From Firm-04 sp045600205 (GTDB taxonomy: Bacteria > Bacillota > Clostridia > Oscillospirales > Ruminococcaceae), in assembly GCA_045600205.1 (NCBI GenBank), contig JAZRXM010000029.1:1-64000 (forward strand): a stretch of DNA of 64,000 nucleotides, written 5' to 3'. Shown piece by piece: positions 25,848-33,476 of the stretch. The notes under the pieces are model-generated. The model was not told where the DNA came from and ran no database searches. It saw nothing but the letters and a program-made list of their open reading frames with translations. Within the stretch, counting starts at the first letter, position 1; each line of letters begins with the position of its first letter. The position numbers and the translations under genes were made by a program.

Positions 25848-26090
25848 ATGGCAGTAAAGATTCGTCTGAGAAGAATGGGTGCTAAGAAGGCTCCTTTCTA
25901 TCGTATCGTCGTCGCTGACGGCAGATATCCGAGAGATGGTCGCTTCATCGAGGAGATCGGTTACTACGATCCCACCAAGGAGCCGAACCTTGTCAAGATT
26001 GACACGGAGAAGGCAAAGACTTGGCTCGCAAACGGCGCACAGCCCACGGATACCGTTAGAGTCATCCTGAAGAAGCAGGGCGTTCTGTAA
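25848..26090 (+). CDS. rpsP: 30S ribosomal protein S16
   Basis: 80-residue ribosomal protein bS16, normal length. The start MAVKIRLRRMGAKKAPFYRI and the RDGRFIEEIGYYDPT segment are diagnostic. ATG 25848 is preceded by GTGGAGGTGA. It lies in the usual Firmicutes order ffh-rpsP-khpA; rimM and trmD, which often follow, are not next to it. Confidence 0.97.
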   Translation: MAVKIRLRRMGAKKAPFYRIVVADGRYPRDGRFIEEIGYYDPTKEPNLVKIDTEKAKTWLANGAQPTDTVRVILKKQGVL

Positions 26091-26139
26091 TCGTTTTTCA
26101 AATTACTGACGTACCAACGAATGAATTGGGAGAACTAAC

Positions 26140-26373
26140 ATGAAGGAACTGTTGTATGCAATCGTAGAGGGTCTGGTTGCGGATAAAAACGCGATCAGCA
26201 TTACCGAGGACGAGCCGAATGAGGAAGGCGTTGTCGTACTCCACCTGAATGTCGCCCCTGACGACATGGGCAGAGTCATTGGCAAGCAGGGCCGCATCGC
26301 AAAAGCGATCCGTACACTGATGCGTGCGGGCGCAGCTCGTGAAAATCTCAGAGTCGTCGTCGAAATCGACTGA
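26140..26373 (+). CDS. khpA: KH-domain RNA-binding protein KhpA (YlqC)
   Basis: 77-residue single KH-domain protein. The GxxG loop is GKQG in VIGKQGRIAKAIRTLMRA and the flanking helices fit KH type II. KhpA with its partner KhpB binds RNA and affects cell division and envelope growth in Firmicutes. It starts 49 bp after rpsP and ends the ylxM-ffh-rpsP operon before a strong terminator. Confidence 0.92.
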   Translation: MKELLYAIVEGLVADKNAISITEDEPNEEGVVVLHLNVAPDDMGRVIGKQGRIAKAIRTLMRAGAARENLRVVVEID

Positions 26374-26405
26374 TTTTTACAGATTTTATTGCGTATACGA
26401 TGACG

Positions 26406-26441
26406 ATTCCCCTTTTATCTATGGATAAAAGGGGAATTTTT
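26406..26441 (+). terminator. Terminator of the ffh-rpsP-khpA operon
   Basis: Perfect 14-bp stem (26406-26419 with 26424-26437), loop TATG, then a T run to 26441. Confidence 0.9.
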
Positions 26442-26472
26442 CATATCTATTTGTTAATTTTTTGAGTGACAC

Positions 26473-26501
26473 TTTACAAAATTAAAATAATGTGATATAA
26501 T
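26473..26501 (+). promoter_or_regulatory. Sigma-A promoter of the NADAR-like gene
   Basis: TTTACA (26473-26478), 17-bp spacer, TATAAT (26496-26501), in an AT-rich stretch. Confidence 0.8.
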
Positions 26502-26537
26502 ATTATCAGGCAAATGCCACGAAAGGAGTCGATGAAT

Positions 26538-27401
26538 ATGTCGTCAATTACAAATAGACCAGTTTATATGCCAAGCCAAAGATACCCGTATTGTGACATT
26601 TGGAATGCGCAGCTTGCGAATTTTAAGACAGTGACATCAGCAGAACGTGCGCAAATGAACATCAGAGATGTATTTCGTGTATTTGAAAAGCGTTTTCCTG
26701 ATAAGCGTGTTCTGGAGGTTTCTCTGTACTCTTTGCAGGAGCCGCTTGGCAGAGAGTTGTGCCCGCAATATCTGAAAAAATATGTGCCAAGCCTGAATGC
26801 TGCAATCCCCATGGAAAGCCTGTTCCATGGCAGCAAGGTCTTTCAGGCAGGCGGTCCGTACACCGATTTGTACACGACCGACCCGTTTGAGGCAAAAAAT
26901 GATCCCCGCCTGAAAAACAGCGGTATTCTGAACAGCTATTGCTTTGAGAAAGAAGATTATCCGAATCATCCGCGCACGGCATTCTTCGATTTCATGTATA
27001 TGCTGGCATTGGTGGAACCGCAGAACTATGAGCTGACCAAACAGCTTTTGCAGTATGATGCGTTTACCGATATTACTTATCAGGAAACGCGCGACTTTGT
27101 ATGCCCTGCACGTTCCATCACGATTTTTGTATCGCTGATGCGGATGGGACTGCTGCAAAAGGTCCACACCTTTGATGAATACCTGACGGTTATTCAGGGC
27201 ACCAATGAGGGCAACACCACACAGATGCGTACACAGGCAGTTGAGTTTAATGTCGGTGATGTGGTGGTGCATCCGAGCTGGGGCAAGGGACGCATCATTG
27301 CAACAGAACCGAAGCTGGTCGTCCGTTTCCCGTCTGTCGGCGAAAAGAACATGAATCCTTCGTATGTGAAGGAAAATTGTGAGATCGTGCCTGCGGAATA
27401 A
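26538..27401 (+). CDS. NADAR-like (DUF6977-type) protein with Tudor-like C-terminal domain
   Basis: 287-residue cytosolic protein. The centre has FHGSKVF (96-102), GGPYTDLY (105-112), a following EAKNDPRLKNSG and a FFDFMYMLAL segment. From memory these resemble the DUF6977/DarT1-associated NADAR group, which removes ADP-ribose from nucleic acid as an antitoxin; I cannot verify this here. Residues 239-287 (VGDVVVHPSWGKGRII, then a strand with VVRF) look like the Tudor-like module at the end of PcrA/UvrD helicases. No DarT-like toxin is adjacent. ATG 26538 is chosen because AAAGGAG is 9 nt upstream of it. The domain call is tentative. Confidence 0.55.
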   Translation: MSSITNRPVYMPSQRYPYCDIWNAQLANFKTVTSAERAQMNIRDVFRVFEKRFPDKRVLEVSLYSLQEPLGRELCPQYLKKYVPSLNAAIPMESLFHGSKVFQAGGPYTDLYTTDPFEAKNDPRLKNSGILNSYCFEKEDYPNHPRTAFFDFMYMLALVEPQNYELTKQLLQYDAFTDITYQETRDFVCPARSITIFVSLMRMGLLQKVHTFDEYLTVIQGTNEGNTTQMRTQAVEFNVGDVVVHPSWGKGRIIATEPKLVVRFPSVGEKNMNPSYVKENCEIVPAE

Positions 27402-27431
27402 ACATCGGAAACGCAAAACGAGATCGGAATA

Positions 27432-27482
27432 CAAAAAGGGGCGGAGAATATGACTGAAATCAGTCTGTTCTGCGCCCTTTTC
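27432..27482 (+). terminator. Probable terminator after the NADAR-like gene
   Basis: Imperfect stem with outer arms AAAAGGG and CCCTTTT (27434-27440, 27475-27481) and an inner GACTG/CAGTC hairpin. The T tract is part of the stem and no longer run follows, so efficiency is uncertain. Confidence 0.5.
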
Positions 27483-27508
27483 AGAATGTATGGAAAGGAA
27501 ACGATGCT

Positions 27509-28348
27509 ATGAGGCAAAAGACGGTCGGGGTACTGAAAATAGTGGCTTCCGTCCTGATCGTGCTGCTGGTGTGCGGTGGCTGGTATTTGATCTGGAACCG
27601 TATCGGGCAGGCAAGAGCTCGCTCAGAGCAGCAGGCGAAATATGAGTCCTTTGCGTTTGCAGGAGCAATTTACGAGGAATGCACCTTAGAGGTCTTGCAG
27701 CTTTACGATCGTAACGTCACGCAGTTGGATGCACAATGCCGTGGCAGTCAGGCGGGTGATGTGGATATTGCCGACAAAACGCTGCCTGTTTACCATTTTG
27801 CGCCGTTGGAGCGTGAGGGAAAACAAGATGGTATTTTGCTGACGGAGGAAAACGGAACACTGCGTTGCTACGAGCTTTGCGGCTTTGCTGCACTGGATGA
27901 TTCGTCCGATATGGCAAAAATTCTGGATGCATATGGCATGGAATCAGCTGAAAACATCGTATCCGTGCGCATTTCCGATGTGAATGGCAACCCTGTGGAT
28001 GTTTATACGCAACAGACACAGATTCAGGCTTTTTACGAGAAACTTGCGGCTTTGGATAGTCCGCTTTCCGCAGCAGAACTGGCAAAGCAGTATTATGACG
28101 TCTATGCGGCAGAATACGGTGAAAACGGAAAGACCGATGATCTGGTGCTGAACGGTGATACGATACAGCCGAAAACGGAGGAAATTGAAGCAAAGGCAGC
28201 AGCTTTCTGGGCTCAGAATATCCGTATCATCAATCTGGAACTGAACAATGGGCTTTGGATGAACAATCTGGTGTATGCACCGCAGCTTGAAATGATGACC
28301 GTATGCAACAATTTCCGTATGGCGGAATCACCGCTTGGAAATGACTGA
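27509..28348 (+). CDS. Membrane-anchored protein of unknown function
   Basis: 279-residue protein with one N-terminal membrane helix (about 8-28, KIVASVLIVLLVCGGWYLIW) and a predicted extracytoplasmic domain. No motif in the soluble part is familiar; it is acidic and alternates helices and strands. AGGA lies about 9-10 nt before ATG 27509. Only 14 bp separate it from the next small membrane-protein gene, so the two form an operon that ends at a strong terminator. I do not recognise a function. Confidence 0.6.
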   Translation: MRQKTVGVLKIVASVLIVLLVCGGWYLIWNRIGQARARSEQQAKYESFAFAGAIYEECTLEVLQLYDRNVTQLDAQCRGSQAGDVDIADKTLPVYHFAPLEREGKQDGILLTEENGTLRCYELCGFAALDDSSDMAKILDAYGMESAENIVSVRISDVNGNPVDVYTQQTQIQAFYEKLAALDSPLSAAELAKQYYDVYAAEYGENGKTDDLVLNGDTIQPKTEEIEAKAAAFWAQNIRIINLELNNGLWMNNLVYAPQLEMMTVCNNFRMAESPLGND

Positions 28349-28362
28349 AGGAGGACAATATC

Positions 28363-28542
28363 ATGAATTTGACACAGGCAGCCATGCTTTTGCAAGTGGA
28401 TTCGAAATATCTGGTGATCGGCGTAATTGCGCTGGTTTTGATTTTTCTGCTAAAAACCGCAAAGAAAATTGTCAAGCTGATTCTTGGTGTGATTATCATT
28501 TTTGCAATTTATTCTGCATTTTGCGGCAATCCGCTTTTCTGA
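28363..28542 (+). CDS. 59-residue membrane protein
   Basis: Short gene reading MNLTQAAMLLQVDSKY and then two hydrophobic stretches (about 16-30 and 36-52) separated by a basic KTAKK turn. GGAGG lies 8 nt upstream of ATG 28363, and the stop at 28540-28542 comes 12 bp before the terminator stem. Ribosome-binding site, tight spacing to the previous gene and clean ending support a real gene. The two-helix hairpin is amphipathic at the turn; function unknown. Confidence 0.7.
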   Translation: MNLTQAAMLLQVDSKYLVIGVIALVLIFLLKTAKKIVKLILGVIIIFAIYSAFCGNPLF

Positions 28543-28554
28543 GATATCACAATG

Positions 28555-28591
28555 AAAAAGCCTTAGAAGCACGAAACTTCTAAGGCTTTTT
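28555..28591. terminator. Shared bidirectional terminator
   Basis: Perfect 15-bp stem (28555-28569 with 28577-28591) starting with five A and ending with five T, between the convergent small membrane-protein gene and rluB. Confidence 0.9.
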
Positions 28592-28595
28592 GTTG

Positions 28596-29330
28596 TTATT
28601 TTTCTTTGCCGATTGCTTGTCGCAATGCACGAAGTTCCTCGGTGGTGAGGTCGCGCCAGGTACCGGGTTTCAGCATACCCAATTTCACGGGACCAATGCT
28701 GATTCTGCGGAGTCTGGCAACTTCCAGTCCGACCGCATCGCACATACGACGCACTTCGCGCTTTTTGCCCTCGTGAATGGTCACGAGCAGCACGACACGT
28801 TCAGGCTCCTCCACCTGTGTGACAATGTTTGCCGGTGCGGTTTTCACGCCGTCATCCAGTGTGACGCCTGCTGCCATAGTGGAAAGCTGTTCCTCTGTGA
28901 CGGGCGGACGCACGGTCACGCGGTAGGTTTTGGAAACCTCGCGGGAGGGGTGCATAATGCCGTTTGCAAAGTTGCCGTCATTGGTAAACAGCAGCAAACC
29001 TTCGGAATTGCGGTCCAGTCTGCCAATGGGGTAGACACGTTCTTCTACACCTGTCAGCAAATCGGTAACACAGCGGCGACCCTGCTCATCAGAAAGTGTT
29101 GTGACGTATCCACGCGGCTTGTTGAGCATGATATAACGAAAGTTTTTCTTCTTGGGCAGATAAACATTTTCACCGTCCACAGAGAGCAGGTCGGTCGGGG
29201 CAGCTTTATCGCCCAGCTTGACGGGGTGACCATTGCACTTGACCTTGCCTGCGGCGATCAGAGCCTCTGCTTTGCGGCGGGAACAGTACCCGCTGTCAGA
29301 CAGTAATTTTTGAATTCTGATTTTTTCCAT
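28596..29330 (-). CDS. rluB: Pseudouridine synthase RluB/RsuA family
   Basis: 244-residue rRNA pseudouridine synthase. An N-terminal S4 RNA-binding domain (about 1-60, MEKIRIQKLLSDSGYCSRRK) precedes the catalytic domain with Asp106 in the GRLDRNSEGLLLFTNDG region, the family's active-site aspartate. Length and domain order match RluB, which modifies 23S rRNA, rather than the shorter RsuA, but the exact site is inferred. AGGAGA precedes the ATG. It is last in a three-gene operon with ytfI and ytfJ. Confidence 0.92.
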   Translation of the reverse strand: MEKIRIQKLLSDSGYCSRRKAEALIAAGKVKCNGHPVKLGDKAAPTDLLSVDGENVYLPKKKNFRYIMLNKPRGYVTTLSDEQGRRCVTDLLTGVEERVYPIGRLDRNSEGLLLFTNDGNFANGIMHPSREVSKTYRVTVRPPVTEEQLSTMAAGVTLDDGVKTAPANIVTQVEEPERVVLLVTIHEGKKREVRRMCDAVGLEVARLRRISIGPVKLGMLKPGTWRDLTTEELRALRQAIGKEK

Positions 29331-29345
29331 GGGATTCTCCTGTAT

Positions 29346-29768
29346 TTATTCGACGATTGTGACCTCGCCTGTTGCCTGCATTTTGTCCTGCTGTTTTTTA
29401 TTGAGCAGCGCGGAAAGTTTATCAACCAGATCGGGCACCATGTTGATGACCGCATTCGGTGTGGAGGCATTGACAGAAAGCTGCATCAGTTTCACATCCG
29501 TGGGGGTGATGACGAGAAATGCGACCGGGGTAATGGTGACGCCTGCGCCGCCGCCGCCGCCAAACTGGTCTTTTGCGACCTTGGTGGGCAGATCGGAGCC
29601 GCCTGATGCGAAGCCGTAGGAAACCTTGGATACGGGAATGACGGTGGTACCGCCGTTGCAGGAGATGGGTTCGCCGATGATGGTGTTTGCATCGACCATG
29701 CCGCGGATCTCGTCCATTGTGATGCGCATGGTTTCCTGTACAGGATGCTGGCCGTTTCTTTCAGACAT
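29346..29768 (-). CDS. ytfJ: GerW family sporulation protein (YtfJ)
   Basis: 140-residue GerW/YtfJ protein, made in the forespore in Bacillus and needed for normal spore germination. The family pattern is clear: TIIGEPISCNGGTTVIPVSK, a Gly-rich KDQFGGGGGAGVTITPVAF core, and a C-terminal helix MVPDLVDKL. AAGGAGG precedes ATG 29768. It lies 33 bp after the DUF2953 gene, the same ytfI-ytfJ order as in Bacillus, and 15 bp before rluB. Confidence 0.93.
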   Translation of the reverse strand: MSERNGQHPVQETMRITMDEIRGMVDANTIIGEPISCNGGTTVIPVSKVSYGFASGGSDLPTKVAKDQFGGGGGAGVTITPVAFLVITPTDVKLMQLSVNASTPNAVINMVPDLVDKLSALLNKKQQDKMQATGEVTIVE

Positions 29769-29801
29769 TGTAAATTCCTCCTTAATATGCGATGAAAGCT
29801 G

Positions 29802-30671
29802 TCACGCTGCGGATGTTTGTGCAGCAGATTGCTGTGCTTTTTCAAGGGCTTTTTGTGCTTTATCCTCTCGGCGGAAGCGCAGCCATGTGCGCACCAGAAA
29901 ACGAATGCCGATACCGAGAACAACGGTAAGCAAAGTGATGGGGGTGGCGCGAAGTTCGCCGCTGACGGAAAAATCCGTTTTGGTACCGAAGAAATTCGAG
30001 CGGATGCTGAATTGATCGGGGCGGATATCGAAAACGGTCTGGAGCTGTCCGAGCAGCCAGAATGCACTGCTGCTGACGGCACCGTAGGTGATGGCGGTTT
30101 TTGCGGCGTCCTCGGTTGCAATGTTGACGAGGACACGCAATTTGATAAAGTGCAGGTGATGCGCGAGCAATCTGAGCGGCGGCGAAATGGACGCAAGACC
30201 GTCTTTTACAAGTGCGAGAATATCGGAAAGCCCTGACGGTTTGAGCCGCTGGAAAAACGATTTTTTCTTGGGCTTTTTTTCCTGTTCGGCGGCTTCTTCG
30301 GGAATATCCGCATTCTCTGAGCAATCAGGGTCAGGGTAATCCTCAGGGAGAATGTCCTCTGCGTCGGAAGTTTCTTCCGCCTGTTCAACTATTGGTTCTT
30401 GCGGTTCTTCCTCTGCATCCTCGGATTCTTCTGCAGGCGGTTCGATTTCCTCCTGCACGGGCTGCGATTCTGTTTCCTTCTGCGCGGAAATCTCGCTGAC
30501 AGGCAGTTCTTCGAGTGGTTCAGGCGGTTTGGGCAGCCGCAGGATCCGGAAGAAACCGTAAGAAACGGAAACGCTCCACTGTTTCCCCTCCACAGAGAAT
30601 GCAATTCGCAGCGGCATCAGCAAAACGACCATCAGGAGCGCAAGGATGCACCAGAAAATGATCCAGCCCAT
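29802..30671 (-). CDS. ytfI: DUF2953 membrane protein (YtfI-like)
   Basis: 289-residue protein with an N-terminal membrane helix (about 3-22) and a C-terminal hydrophobic segment (about 240-258). A very acidic Pro/Glu-rich linker (about 50-125) separates the helix from the DUF2953 domain, which contains LRLLAHHLHFIKLRVLVNIATEDAA as a family-typical stretch. The linker is longer than I would expect for the family. It is first in the ytfI-ytfJ-rluB operon, which suggests a sporulation link; its biochemical role is not known. Confidence 0.82.
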   Translation of the reverse strand: MGWIIFWCILALLMVVLLMPLRIAFSVEGKQWSVSVSYGFFRILRLPKPPEPLEELPVSEISAQKETESQPVQEEIEPPAEESEDAEEEPQEPIVEQAEETSDAEDILPEDYPDPDCSENADIPEEAAEQEKKPKKKSFFQRLKPSGLSDILALVKDGLASISPPLRLLAHHLHFIKLRVLVNIATEDAAKTAITYGAVSSSAFWLLGQLQTVFDIRPDQFSIRSNFFGTKTDFSVSGELRATPITLLTVVLGIGIRFLVRTWLRFRREDKAQKALEKAQQSAAQTSAA

Positions 30672-30715
30672 GTCGTTTCACCATCCCTTTCTGCGTAATA
30701 TGAATATACATGATT

Positions 30716-30744
30716 AGTATACCACAGATTCACAGAAAATGCAA
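30716..30744 (-). promoter_or_regulatory. Sigma-A promoter of ytfI-ytfJ-rluB
   Basis: TTGCAT (30739-30744), 17-bp spacer, TATACT (30716-30721) on the minus strand. No forespore sigma-G/F-type element is evident, so expression may not be limited to sporulation. Confidence 0.75.
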
Positions 30745-30787
30745 GTGTTGGCAGACGAAAACAGTAAAATATTCTTCTCTTTCGGCA

Positions 30788-30843
30788 AACAATGATGCCC
30801 CGAAGCGGTTGAGGGTCGCTTGGGGGCATCATATTGTTTTTTT
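30788..30843 (+). terminator. Terminator-like hairpin between minus-strand genes
   Basis: Arms GATGCCCC (30794-30801) and GGGGCATC (30823-30830) with an inner AAGCG/CGCTT stem; T's run from 30837 to 30843 on the plus strand. The upstream plus strand holds no gene. On the minus strand only a weak T stretch follows, where it may still terminate the GNAT gene. The remaining 30845-30925 holds nothing I can identify. Confidence 0.5.
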
Positions 30844-30925
30844 CATTGCAAGTGAGTGAAAGGGAAATTTATCTCAGTTCGGCAAACTGGGATTTGTTAA
30901 TATCATAAAACGATAAGGTTTTAAT

Positions 30926-31366
30926 TTATGTATCAATTCTTACAATCTCTGCTAATGCTTTATTTCGATACACTAAATCATTTCTTACAGTAAATCCTTG
31001 ACTTTCCCAAAAAGCATTCCCAGATTCATTTCTATCAAATACAACCAGTGCAACTTTATTTATACCTAATGCAGACAATTCATTCATCGCCTCATCAACG
31101 AGTTTTTTTGCTATTCCTTGTTTTCTACAATTGGGATGAACAGCGGTATGATAAATATATCCACGTCTCCCATCGTTTCCCACCATAATCACACCTACAA
31201 TTGCAGAATCATTTTCTGCTACAAGACAGGTATCTGGATTTCTCAAAATAAACTTATCAATTCCATCACGAGAATCGTCAAGATTATTGAGTCCCATTCC
31301 AACACAAGACATCCATAAATCATACACTTTGTCATAATCATCTATTGTCATTTTTCTAATAAGCAT
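30926..31366 (-). CDS. GNAT family N-acetyltransferase, AT-rich
   Basis: 146-residue GNAT acetyltransferase using acetyl-CoA. The acetyl-CoA motif is VHPNCRKQGIAKKLVDEAMNEL (R/QxxGxG/A type), preceded by the GYIYHTAV strand and followed by ALVVFDRNESGNAFWESQGF, all typical. Base use is visibly more AT-rich than its neighbours, with many ATA and AAT codons, a sign of recent acquisition. ATG 31366 has AGAGG 6-7 nt upstream. Own promoter; substrate unknown. Confidence 0.85.
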   Translation of the reverse strand: MLIRKMTIDDYDKVYDLWMSCVGMGLNNLDDSRDGIDKFILRNPDTCLVAENDSAIVGVIMVGNDGRRGYIYHTAVHPNCRKQGIAKKLVDEAMNELSALGINKVALVVFDRNESGNAFWESQGFTVRNDLVYRNKALAEIVRIDT

Positions 31367-31432
31367 AATATACCTCTTTTCCGACAAATTCATATTTGTA
31401 ACTCAGTGAAATCCCGATGTATCTTCGTCATA

Positions 31433-31461
31433 ATTATAGCATAAGGCTGATGCCATGTCAA
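31433..31461 (-). promoter_or_regulatory. Consensus sigma-A promoter of the GNAT gene
   Basis: TTGACA (31456-31461), 17-bp spacer, TATAAT (31433-31438) on the minus strand. The ftsH terminator hairpin begins only 6 bp upstream. Confidence 0.88.
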
Positions 31462-31466
31462 TCAAA

Positions 31467-31505
31467 ACGCCATAGTACTTCCGAACATCAGAAATACTAT
31501 GGCGT
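31467..31505 (-). terminator. Terminator of the rnj-ftsH operon
   Basis: 11-bp stem (31467-31477 with 31495-31505), 17-nt loop, followed on the minus strand by GTTTTG. Lies 16 bp beyond the ftsH stop. Confidence 0.75.
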
Positions 31506-31520
31506 AAAATGAATCGGTGA

Positions 31521-33470
31521 TTACTGTTCAGCCTGCTCAGTGGATTGTTCTTCCTCTGCGGGCTGTTCCTCTGCGGAGGTTTCAGTTTCCTTAGCGGCTT
31601 CCTCTGCCTTTTTGGCAGCTTCTTCCGCCTTGCGCATATCGACCGTCAGCGTACCCTGCATGATCTGCTCGAATTCATCCTCGTTGACTTTTTCGAATTC
31701 CAGCAGGAATGCGGCAAGTGCATCCAGCTGACTGCGGTTTTCCTGCAAAATTGCAAGCGACTGCTCATAGCCTTCCTCGACGATCTTGCGAACTTCCGCG
31801 TCGATTTTGGCAGCGACTTCTTCGGAATAATCGCGCACATGACCGTAGTCACGGCCGATGAATACTTCTTCGTTGTCAGAGCCGTACACGAGCGGACCGA
31901 GTTCATCGGAAAGACCCCAGCGGGTGACCATGTTGCGTGCGAGTTTGGTAGCGCGTTCCATATCGTTGGATGCGCCCGTGCAGATATCATCGAGGGCAGT
32001 CTGCTCTGCTGCGCGTCCGCCAAGCATCATGACGATGGTTTCGCGGAGCTGCGTGCGGGTCATGTGGTTGTCTTCGGTATCTTTGCGCGTCCATGTCATA
32101 CCTGCTGCCATGCCGCGCGGAATCACGCTGACCTGCTGTACCTTATCCTGTGTTTCGAGGTGGTAAGCGGCAACTGCGTGACCTGCCTCGTGGAATGCCG
32201 TGATTTTCTTATCGCGGGCACTGGGCAGATGCGATTTCTTTTCAGGACCGGCAATGACCTTCATGGTTGCTTCCTCAATGTCCGCCTTTACGATTGCCTT
32301 GCGGTTTGCGCGTGCGGCAAGAATTGCGGCTTCGTTGAGCAGGTTTTCGAGGTCTGCACCGGTGAAGCCCTGCGTATCCTTTGCAATTTCGTGGAAATCG
32401 ACATCAGGACCGATGGGCTTTTTGCCCTTGTGGACGTTGAGGATATCCTCTCTGCCCTTGACATCGGGATAGTTGACGGTGATCTGGCGGTCAAAACGAC
32501 CCGGACGAAGCAGTGCAGGGTCAAGGATATCGCGGCGGTTGGTTGCCGCAATGACGATGACGCTTTCATTGCCTGTGAAGCCGTCCATTTCGACGAGCAA
32601 CTGGTTGAGGGTCTGTTCACGTTCATCGTGACCGCCGCCAAGACCGGAACCTCTGTGACGACCGACCGCATCAATTTCGTCAATGAAAATGATGGAAGGT
32701 GCGTGTTTTTTTGCCTGTTCAAACAGATCGCGGACGCGGCTTGCACCGACACCGACGAACATTTCTACGAAATCGGAGCCGGAAATCGGGAAGAACGGCA
32801 CGCCTGCCTCACCGGCGACTGCTCTTGCAAGGAGGGTTTTACCGGTACCGGGAGGACCCAACAGCAGAACGCCCTTGGGAATACGTGCGCCGATCTCGTC
32901 GTATTTCTTCGGATTTTTGAGGAAATCGACCAGTTCAGCCATTTCGGCTTTTTCCTCATCGGCACCCGCAACGTCTGCAAAGGTAGCCTTTTTGGCGTCT
33001 GCGCCTGCGGGCTTGACGTTTGCTCTGCCAAAGGAATTGATTTTGCCGTTTCCGCCTGACTGCCGCATCATGAAGATGAACAGTACCACACCCATACCGA
33101 GCAGGATCAGAGTCGGGACAACAGTCAAAATCCACGAATTATCCTTGATTTTGAAGTAATCCTGTTCCAGCGGTACTTCGTGGGTGGCATTATAGGCAGT
33201 ACGGTATTCTTCGATGTCATTGACAAACAGCGTGACACTCGGAACCTCGTAGGTATATTCTTTTTTGTCACCCTCCAGATGATAGGTCAGCTCACCGGTA
33301 CCGAGGTCGAGAGAATATTCCGTGACCTTTTGTTCATCGAACAGGGCTAAGATGTCAGAATACTTTGTGTCATCATTTCCGCCTGAGAGGGATTGCATCA
33401 TAAAGAAAATGATGCCGATGAACAGCAGTGCAAACAGCAGGTAGGTGAACAGACCGTGGTTTTTTGACAA
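31521..33470 (-). CDS. ftsH: ATP-dependent zinc metalloprotease FtsH
   Basis: 649-residue membrane-anchored AAA+ protease that degrades misfolded and regulatory proteins. Two membrane helices (about 7-24 and 112-133) flank an extracytoplasmic domain. The AAA module has GPPGTGKT and the second-region-of-homology arginines; the protease domain has the zinc motif HEAGH at 427-431. The C-terminal 35 residues are Glu/Ala-rich. The start codon is TTG 33470 with AAGGAG 9 nt upstream. Last gene of the long rnj operon, 6 bp after tilS; hpt, often found between tilS and ftsH, is absent. Confidence 0.97.
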   Translation of the reverse strand: MSKNHGLFTYLLFALLFIGIIFFMMQSLSGGNDDTKYSDILALFDEQKVTEYSLDLGTGELTYHLEGDKKEYTYEVPSVTLFVNDIEEYRTAYNATHEVPLEQDYFKIKDNSWILTVVPTLILLGMGVVLFIFMMRQSGGNGKINSFGRANVKPAGADAKKATFADVAGADEEKAEMAELVDFLKNPKKYDEIGARIPKGVLLLGPPGTGKTLLARAVAGEAGVPFFPISGSDFVEMFVGVGASRVRDLFEQAKKHAPSIIFIDEIDAVGRHRGSGLGGGHDEREQTLNQLLVEMDGFTGNESVIVIAATNRRDILDPALLRPGRFDRQITVNYPDVKGREDILNVHKGKKPIGPDVDFHEIAKDTQGFTGADLENLLNEAAILAARANRKAIVKADIEEATMKVIAGPEKKSHLPSARDKKITAFHEAGHAVAAYHLETQDKVQQVSVIPRGMAAGMTWTRKDTEDNHMTRTQLRETIVMMLGGRAAEQTALDDICTGASNDMERATKLARNMVTRWGLSDELGPLVYGSDNEEVFIGRDYGHVRDYSEEVAAKIDAEVRKIVEEGYEQSLAILQENRSQLDALAAFLLEFEKVNEDEFEQIMQGTLTVDMRKAEEAAKKAEEAAKETETSAEEQPAEEEQSTEQAEQ

Positions 33471-33476
33471 ATGAGA

